Shown here: positions 59,099 through 64,000 of the stretch, one piece after another
Layout of the letters: each line of letters opens with the position of its first letter
Position numbering within the stretch: the stretch's first letter is position 1
Origin: Glycomyces tenuis DSM 44171
GTDB lineage: Bacteria > Actinomycetota > Actinomycetes > Mycobacteriales > Micromonosporaceae
DNA: 64,000 nt
Assembly (NCBI RefSeq): GCF_000427885.1
Contig: NZ_ATYW01000017.1
Coordinates: 1 to 64,000, forward strand
Direction of reading: 5' to 3'
Translations under genes and position numbers: made by a program
Notes under the pieces: generated by a model
Seen by the model: the letters and a program-made list of their open reading frames with translations, nothing else
Database searches by the model: none
What the model was told of the DNA's origin: nothing

Positions 59099-60316
59099 GG
59101 TTCTCCTTACGGTTGTTGGCTTGGGCGCCTTGGGTTTCGGTTGCTTCGGTGCGGGCGGCGAGATGAACCCGCCGTCGTCGACGTTCAAGAGCTTCGGCGC
59201 GGGCCGCGGCGCTGGCTTCCAGTTCGGGTCCGGCGCGATCGGGAATCCGGCGTCGTCGAACTCGAAGTCATCGGCGGGAGCGGGCTCCGGCTTCTTCTCG
59301 GTCTTGGCCTTCGGCTTGTCGGGCTTCTTCGCGCTGTTCTCCTTCTTCTTGTCCTGCTTGGACTTCTCGCCCTTGGTGTCGTCGCTCTTCTCGTCGGTCT
59401 TGGTGTCGTCGGACTTCTTGCGTCGCAACCACCGCCAGCGGCGCCTACCGCCCTCAGCCGTGGGCTTACCGTCGGCCTTCTCGTCGGCCTTCTTGTCGCT
59501 GGACGGCTTCTTGCCCGAGTCCTTCTTCTCGCTCCTGCGCTTCCGCCACGCCTCCCGCTCGGCCTTCGCCGCGGCACGGCGCGGCCCGACCCATGTCGAC
59601 GGGTTGGCGCGGCTGCGTGACCACCTGGCGCCGACGGCACCCGACGGCGCGGCCGACTTCGACCCGGCGCGGCTCCCGTGGGATCCGCCCGTGCCCGATG
59701 TGGCGCGTCGTCCGCGTGACCGTCCGGACGAGCCGCGCCCGCCGGAGCTGCCGCCCGCGTGGTTAGCGCTCCGGCGTCCGGTGCCGAGCCATGACCGGAG
59801 TCGCCCGGTGGGGCGTCCGGTGTGGCCGCCCGATCCGGCGGCCTGTCCGCTCGTCTGCGCCGATCCCTTGGCGGACCGTCCGGAGCCTCTGAGTCGTCCG
59901 ATCGGATTCCACCGCGATCCGCGTCCGCTCCCGGAGTCGTGCCCGCGTCCGCCGCGCTTGGACCGTCCGCCGAGACCGAGCCCGCGCGCGACTCCGGTGC
60001 GTCCGGTCGGGCCAGTCGTCCACGTGCGAGTGGTCCGGGTGGTGCGTCCGCTCCGCCGCTGCCACCATCTGGCGACCGCCATGATGACGAGCCCAGCGAC
60101 AGCAGCGATCGCGGTGGCGATCAGCAGCCACACTGAGATCGACCACAGCACGATCACCAGCACGACGGCCAGCAGCGGCACCGCCCACCCCCACAGGCGC
60201 GACGCAGGCACACCGCCCTGCTTCTTGTCGGTGGCGGCGGTCTCGCGCGCTGGCGGCTCCTCAGCGCGCTCCTTGGTCTCCTTGGGCGGCTTGACGCCGT
60301 CGAACAGGTCAGACAT
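58829..60316 (-). CDS. Basic Spd-like membrane protein
   Basis: 495 aa from ATG 60316, preceded by AAGGAGAAG. Two transmembrane helices near residues 40-85 (LWGWAVPLLAVVLVIVLW and WLLIATAIAAVAGLVIMA) follow a short acidic segment. The rest is a highly basic low-complexity domain rich in Gly, Ser, Arg, then Lys and Asp. It resembles plasmid-spread (Spd) membrane proteins near traB genes. The last 89 codons can be expressed separately (58829-59098). Confidence 0.7.
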   Translation of the reverse strand: MSDLFDGVKPPKETKERAEEPPARETAATDKKQGGVPASRLWGWAVPLLAVVLVIVLWSISVWLLIATAIAAVAGLVIMAVARWWQRRSGRTTRTTRTWTTGPTGRTGVARGLGLGGRSKRGGRGHDSGSGRGSRWNPIGRLRGSGRSAKGSAQTSGQAAGSGGHTGRPTGRLRSWLGTGRRSANHAGGSSGGRGSSGRSRGRRATSGTGGSHGSRAGSKSAAPSGAVGARWSRSRANPSTWVGPRRAAAKAEREAWRKRRSEKKDSGKKPSSDKKADEKADGKPTAEGGRRRWRWLRRKKSDDTKTDEKSDDTKGEKSKQDKKKENSAKKPDKPKAKTEKKPEPAPADDFEFDDAGFPIAPDPNWKPAPRPAPKLLNVDDGGFISPPAPKQPKPKAPKPTTVRRTMSDRTDNPYAHMIDASSTETFRASTRDAAQKLRAEATTKEEEASALRAHANEWQQKGNDAAAEPLLAEAARLEETAEQRRQAAAAYESV

Positions 60317-60341
60317 GGGGTTCTTCTCCTTGGGTCTTGAG

Positions 60342-60422
60342 CGAACGAACGAACGCCTGGTAGGGGGTCTGGCCTGCACGAACACGAGCAGGTCCCCCAC
60401 GTTCGGCGTGTTCGTTCGTTCG
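60342..60422. repeat. Large inverted repeat with GAAC tandem arms
   Basis: CGAACGAACGAACGCC (60342-60357) faces GGCGTGTTCGTTCGTTCG (60405-60422), giving about 16 paired bases with one small bulge, and a partial GGGGG/CCCCC inner stem. It lies between the two leftward membrane genes, in a gap without a gene. Could form a cruciform or a strong mRNA hairpin; a transfer-site role is speculative. Confidence 0.6.
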
Positions 60423-60430
60423 GATGCAGG

Positions 60431-60649
60431 TCACTGGGTCCGCCTCCCCACGGCGGCCCGCACCCACACGGCCCCTCGGAGCAGCAGCGCCCCGACGAGC
60501 ACGACGGTCGGCAGCGCGGCCACCGCCGCGTCGACGAAGGCGAAGATCAGGCCCGCGAACCCGGCAACGGGAACCGCGACCCCGAACACGATCAAGGGCA
60601 CTCGACTCGGGTGGGCAACGGGCCGCGGCGTGCGGACTGGCGCGGTCAT
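60431..60649 (-). CDS. Small two-helix membrane protein (SpdA-like)
   Basis: 72 aa. Two hydrophobic segments (VPLIVFGVAVPVAGFAGLIF and ALPTVVLVGALLLRGAVW) with basic ends. ATGA overlap with the DUF2637 gene upstream. Small membrane proteins of this size are usual in plasmid spread clusters. Confidence 0.7.
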   Translation of the reverse strand: MTAPVRTPRPVAHPSRVPLIVFGVAVPVAGFAGLIFAFVDAAVAALPTVVLVGALLLRGAVWVRAAVGRRTQ

Positions 60650-62004
60650 GAGGACACCTCCCGTCCGGCGCGGATGGCCTCAGCGCGGGCGGACAGTTCG
60701 TCGACGCGTTCAGGGTTGGACTGCATCCACGAGTGGATCGCGGACTTCTTCCGGACACCGCTCACAGCCGCCTCGATGGCGCGGGCGCCCGGACGCTTCC
60801 CGGTGTCCGACCACAGCTGGACGATTGCTTCCTCAACGGCGGTGAAGTCCCCGGACGGGCGCGGCTTGGCGGGCGAGGGCTTCGCGGGCGCCTGCTTGGA
60901 CGGACGCGCCTTCGGCGCGGACTCGATCGCTGGGGCGGGCTTGGACGCCGGACGCGGCTTGGCGGCAGGAGGCGGCTCGGCAGGTTTGCGCCGGAACGAG
61001 AGGCGGAACCGCCGGACAGGACGCTTCGCGGCCTTCACCGCATTGGCGGCAGCAGCCTGGGCGCGCTCGGCTTCCCAGGCGGCCAACTGGGCACTGTCAA
61101 GGGCGGACTCCAGGGCGGCCTGTGCCGCCTTCGCGGAGGCCATCGCCGAGCTGCGCATGGCGGCAACCTCGGTCCTTGCCAGGAGCCTGGCGGCACCAGA
61201 GCCGACACGGTCCCTGACGTCGAGGGACCAGGCCCGCCATGTCGACCGGGGGTAGCGGATCCACCGGCGCACCCCGAACCGCTCCGGCGGGTCCGGGATG
61301 AGTCCGAGTTTGCGGAGCGCGTCGCGGTGCTTGGCGCCGGAGCGGACCTCCCACACGATGATCGCCGCGAGAGAGGACGCGCCGAGGACTGAGGCCATGA
61401 CCAGGTCGTCGCGGTGTGCGACGAAGTTGATCGCGGAGGCGAACCCTGCGGCGATCCACGTCATCGCCGCGGGAACCAGGGCGCGCTCGCCCTTCAGCCG
61501 CAACTGGTGCGCGGTAAGCGCCATCGACAGCGCCAGGCCCTCCAGGAACACGGCCATGCCGATCCCGAAGATGATGGGCCAGCCGCGCTCGGTCGCCATG
61601 CTGATCTGCCCGTACACGGCCACATACAGGGCCATGGCGTAAATCCCGGATGAGTAGACCGCCGGGGCGTTCCCGGCGACGAACACGTAGACGCGCGTCG
61701 CGGCGGCCCTGGCGCGCTCGGTCCGCGCCTGACGGCGGGCGCGGCGCCGCTCAGCACGGCGGGCACGCTTAGCCTCGCGGTCCGCGGCCTTGGCTTCGCG
61801 CTCGATGCGCTCGATCTCGGCCTCACGGTGGCGCAACTCGATCGCGGACTCACGTTCACGGAGCCGCCGGGCGGACTCGGCATCACGCTCGGCGATGCGC
61901 GCCTCGGCCGCGCCGGTCCTCCGGGTGACCTTCGCGGCGGCCTTCGACTCGGCCTCGTGGGGCTGACGTTGTCCCGGGGGCGCTTGTACAGTGGTGGCAT
62001 CCAT
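60646..62004 (-). CDS. DUF2637 membrane protein
   Basis: 452 aa. Residues 1-100 form a very basic charged helix (EAEIERIEREAKAADREAKR). Four transmembrane segments follow at about 105-220 (AVYSSGIYAMALYVAVYGQI, IIFGIGMAVFLEGLALSMAL, ALVPAAMTWIAAGFASAINF), the DUF2637 core found in AICE/plasmid spread genes. The C-terminal Lys/Ala/Pro-rich region ends with a wHTH-like stretch (VEEAIVQLWSDTGKRPGARA). First gene of the leftward transfer operon. Confidence 0.82.
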   Translation of the reverse strand: MDATTVQAPPGQRQPHEAESKAAAKVTRRTGAAEARIAERDAESARRLRERESAIELRHREAEIERIEREAKAADREAKRARRAERRRARRQARTERARAAATRVYVFVAGNAPAVYSSGIYAMALYVAVYGQISMATERGWPIIFGIGMAVFLEGLALSMALTAHQLRLKGERALVPAAMTWIAAGFASAINFVAHRDDLVMASVLGASSLAAIIVWEVRSGAKHRDALRKLGLIPDPPERFGVRRWIRYPRSTWRAWSLDVRDRVGSGAARLLARTEVAAMRSSAMASAKAAQAALESALDSAQLAAWEAERAQAAAANAVKAAKRPVRRFRLSFRRKPAEPPPAAKPRPASKPAPAIESAPKARPSKQAPAKPSPAKPRPSGDFTAVEEAIVQLWSDTGKRPGARAIEAAVSGVRKKSAIHSWMQSNPERVDELSARAEAIRAGREVSS

Positions 62005-62091
62005 CGTCTGGTCCAGTCCATTCGGTGGCTAGAGAGCCTCGTCGGGTAGCGGCCCGCCGGGGCTTTCGTCGTTTCTGGGAGTCGTACTGTC

Positions 62092-62118
62092 CCTATAGTA
62101 TGTCTCACTGTGAGACAT
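62092..62118 (-). promoter_or_regulatory. Promoter-operator of the leftward transfer operon
   Basis: On the minus strand a TACTAT -10-like element (within 62092-62100) is abutted by a 19-bp palindrome with arms ATGTCTCAC and GTGAGACAT (62100-62118). A repressor there would control the DUF2637/Spd/TraB operon. Its TGTCnCAC half matches 54544-54561. Confidence 0.65.
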
Positions 62119-62172
62119 CGCTAGGGGTGGGGCTGCACGGGTTCTTCTCCGTCGGGTTCCGGACACGCGAAA

Positions 62173-62192
62173 GGCCCCGCCGGAGCGGGGCC
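62173..62192 (-). terminator. Terminator of the right-hand leftward operon
   Basis: GGCCCCGC (62173-62180) pairs with GCGGGGCC (62185-62192) over CGGA. On the minus strand TTT follows. It ends transcription of the genes at 62287-63630. The remaining parts of 62005-62286 hold no gene. Confidence 0.65.
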
Positions 62193-62286
62193 TGTGGCTG
62201 GCCGGCCTGCGACAACCAGGAGACCAGCCGTGGTCAGCCTACGCGGCCGGACTATCCCCGGCGGGGAGGCGGGGCCGGGTGTCGGC

Positions 62287-62826
62287 TCAGGTAGCGGCGT
62301 AGTAGTCGCCGCAAGCAGCGATCGCGGCCATGATCGGGTCGTCCCGGTAGCCGCTGTAGCCCTGGATCAGGCCGACGAGCCGCTGACCGTCGTCGGTGTA
62401 CCGGTAGGCGGCCAGCGGCCCGTCCGGGTCGGTGGCGGACCGGAGGTCGAGGAGCCCGATGGCGAGGTCGGCGACGCCCTCGGGGATGCTCCGGATCTGC
62501 CCGGCCGGAGTGATGAGGACCCGGTCTCCCCGGTAGCCCCAGCCGGTGATCGTGACCGGGGCGTCGTCGCGGCCTTCGGCCTCGGCGAGCGCGTCGTACA
62601 GGGCCTGGCCGGTCGGCATCCCGGACGCGTCGGTCTCGGTGAATTTGCGGCCGCGGAGCTCGTAGTACCCGTCGCCGGGGATGGTGGGGACGTACGGGCG
62701 CAGGGCGTCGGCGTTCCAGATGGCGGCTCGGTTGCCGATGATGGTGCGCCCGCCGTCGCGGGCGACGGTCACGAGCCGGTAGTTCGCGGGGAACATTTCG
62801 GCCCAGGCGGTGGTTTTGACGGTCAT
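62287..62826 (-). CDS. Hypothetical protein
   Basis: 179 aa from ATG 62826, with AGAAAGGAC in front. Mixed alpha/beta protein (RLVTVARDGGRTIIGNRAAI and VTITGWGYRGDRVLITPAGQ) with no recognised family. Last gene of the operon under the 63.7-kb promoter. Confidence 0.65.
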   Translation of the reverse strand: MTVKTTAWAEMFPANYRLVTVARDGGRTIIGNRAAIWNADALRPYVPTIPGDGYYELRGRKFTETDASGMPTGQALYDALAEAEGRDDAPVTITGWGYRGDRVLITPAGQIRSIPEGVADLAIGLLDLRSATDPDGPLAAYRYTDDGQRLVGLIQGYSGYRDDPIMAAIAACGDYYAAT

Positions 62827-62878
62827 GTCGGTGTCCTTTCTGGTGTGGTGCCCCCGGCCGGAGCCGGGGCCGGAGTGG

Positions 62879-63214
62879 CTAGCGGTTGTAGCAGGTGTCG
62901 CAGGTGTAGAACTCGAACACCGCGGCACTACCCTTGCGGAGCCCGGCGAAGAAGTCGTTCGCGTAGGAGACCAGCTGGGCGGCGGTGCGCGGCCAGTCGC
63001 CGTCCTGCACGATCTCGGGGAACGCGTCGATGAAGTGGTCGTCGAGGTAGCCGCGGGCGATGTTGCGGACGTCGCGCTCGTGCCGGCAGACAGCTCGGGT
63101 CGTGTGGCGGGCCTGGGCGGCGTCGACGCGGGGGCGGAGTTGGCAGGCGAGGTGGCGGCGGGCCCAGGCGAGGGCGGTGCGCTTGTCGGTGGGGGCCTTG
63201 GTCGTGGCTACCAT
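62879..63214 (-). CDS. Hypothetical protein
   Basis: 111 aa from ATG 63214, preceded by CAGGAGAA. Helical, with a C-terminal EFYTCDTCYNR C-x2-C knuckle and two more Cys upstream. It may bind zinc. Not recognised. Confidence 0.65.
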   Translation of the reverse strand: MVATTKAPTDKRTALAWARRHLACQLRPRVDAAQARHTTRAVCRHERDVRNIARGYLDDHFIDAFPEIVQDGDWPRTAAQLVSYANDFFAGLRKGSAAVFEFYTCDTCYNR

Positions 63215-63309
63215 GGGGTTCTCCTGTTCTAGCGGATGGGAGTGGGCGGTCCGGGGATGCTGTGGAGGTGATCCGGGCCGCCCGTGGTGTTCTGGCCGGG
63301 GGTGGTGGG

Positions 63310-63630
63310 TCAGTAGCCGACGCAGGAGGCGACCAGGCCGAGCTGGGCGGTGTGCTTGTCCCACTCGGCGTCGGTCAGGTGGACCTCGGAGGGGTCGATG
63401 CCGGCGATCGCCATCGTGTCGCGGGCCTTGAGGCGCTGCACCAGGGCTTTCAGGCCGGGCTTGGCGTATTTCGCGGGGCGGTCTTCGAGCGCGAGCGAGT
63501 AGTCGATGAAGATGGTGAGGAATTCCTCGGTGCGGTCGGCCTTGGGGGCGAACGCTTCGGCGCAGCGCTGGGAGGCGGCCTGGTACGCCTGGTAGGCGGT
63601 GGAGGTGGTCTTCCAAGTCTGGTAGCTCAT
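63310..63630 (-). CDS. Hypothetical protein, first gene of operon
   Basis: 106 aa from ATG 63630. Helical protein beginning MSYQTWKTTSTAYQAYQAAS. It directly follows the promoter-operator at 63685-63713. Not recognised. Confidence 0.65.
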   Translation of the reverse strand: MSYQTWKTTSTAYQAYQAASQRCAEAFAPKADRTEEFLTIFIDYSLALEDRPAKYAKPGLKALVQRLKARDTMAIAGIDPSEVHLTDAEWDKHTAQLGLVASCVGY

Positions 63631-63684
63631 GGGTCCGAGTCCTTTACGGAGTGGCCGGGGCTGGTCCCCTTGCCTCATACCCCA

Positions 63685-63713
63685 ATGTTACACCCTAAAT
63701 TAGGGTGTAGCAA
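63685..63713 (-). promoter_or_regulatory. Promoter with 21-bp palindromic operator
   Basis: On the minus strand TTGCTA (63708-63713) and TAACAT (63685-63690) are 17 nt apart. The spacer is filled by a perfect 21-bp palindrome at 63689-63709 with arms TACACCCTAA and TTAGGGTGTA around a central base. A dimeric repressor there would fully block the promoter. Confidence 0.75.
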
Positions 63714-63745
63714 GTCGAAGGGGTCACCCGAACGGATGAATCTCC

Positions 63746-64000
63746 CTAACGGCCATGGCGCGCCGCCGCCACCGTCATCGCCTGGTCCAACACCGGGTGC
63801 TCGGACCGGTACTTCCGGAGCGTCTTGGAGGACACGCCGGCGCGCCTCGCCGCCGCGACTATGGACATACCACCCTCGATCATGGCCGCGATCTCATCGA
63901 ACAAGACCGCATCGAACCCACGCCGGCGATACCGGTCGGCCGCGCACTCCATGGCCGCGGCCAACTCAGGATGCCGCTCAGCCTTCCGATAGATCCCCGC
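63746..64000 (-). CDS. HTH protein, 5' end beyond window
   Basis: The frame is open to the window edge, so only the C-terminal about 84 residues are seen. IAAMIEGGMSIVAAARRAGV and SSKTLRKYRSEHPVLDQAM form a homeodomain-like helix-turn-helix of the kind found in small terminase subunits and transposases. YRKAERHPELAAAMECAADR upstream resembles repeated phage HTH units. Possible regulator of the operator next door. Confidence 0.6.
   Translation of the reverse strand, partial: AGIYRKAERHPELAAAMECAADRYRRRGFDAVLFDEIAAMIEGGMSIVAAARRAGVSSKTLRKYRSEHPVLDQAMTVAAARHGR

Noticed and set aside
58926-60845. 639-codon rightward frame over the Spd-like gene
   Set aside because: Antisense of a Ser/Gly/Lys-rich gene with clear RBSs; no coding features of its own.
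54268-64000. Search for a second tRNA-Lys 3' end (attR)
   Set aside because: No stretch resembling the tRNA 3' half was seen; the right boundary is outside the window or the element is degenerate there.

Overview
The window comes from a high-GC actinobacterium. The evidence is an actinobacterial-type rrn leader and 16S 5' end at the left edge, an Obg GTPase with the MTSFVDRV start usual in that phylum, a WhiB-like regulator, frequent GTG/TTG starts, and DUF2637/TraB-type mobile-element genes. Genus cannot be fixed from the sequence alone.

Layout. (1) 1-2190 is host chromosome: truncated 16S rRNA with its leader and promoter (minus), obg (minus) and tRNA-Lys(CTT) (plus). (2) From the 3' end of the tRNA onward the DNA is a large integrated element. 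A tyrosine integrase abuts the tRNA, followed by a small membrane protein, an XRE repressor, a divergent Cro-like gene and an excisionase. (3) 5848-28345 is a tightly packed early region of about 50 small genes, mostly joined by ATGA/GTGA overlaps. It includes a RecE-like nuclease and a recombinase candidate, a WhiB-like protein, two HNH nucleases, a RusA-type resolvase, a divergent ribbon-helix-helix repressor with its operators, a replication module (PDDEXK nuclease, initiator-like protein, primase-helicase), a Dam-type methylase and a MazG-like protein. (4) 28449-54267 is a complete siphovirus late region: terminase, portal, MuF-like protein, protease-scaffold, decoration protein, capsid, a three-gene glycosylation cassette, head-tail joining proteins, tail tube, -1 frameshifted tail chaperones, tape measure, a very large tail protein, endolysin and holins. 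(5) 54268-54950 is a repeat-rich, palindrome-rich stretch without genes. (6) 54951-64000 holds an antirepressor and a leftward block resembling an actinomycete integrative-conjugative element (AICE): a TraB/FtsK-like translocase, Spd-like membrane proteins, a DUF2637 protein, and a second leftward operon behind a palindromic operator.

How it fits together. The left end is a lambda-like switch (repressor, Cro-like protein, excisionase, integrase) with three related operator sites. A second switch (RHH protein plus GTCATGAC sites) sits in front of the replication module. A promoter-like sequence followed by a terminator lies at the early/late junction. The late operon looks intact. Past the lysis genes, the antirepressor suggests the phage continues, yet the conjugation-type genes that follow are not normal siphovirus cargo. 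No second copy of the tRNA-Lys 3' end was found, so the right attachment site probably lies beyond 64 kb. The element is therefore either a phage-AICE chimera or two elements side by side, which is the main open question here.
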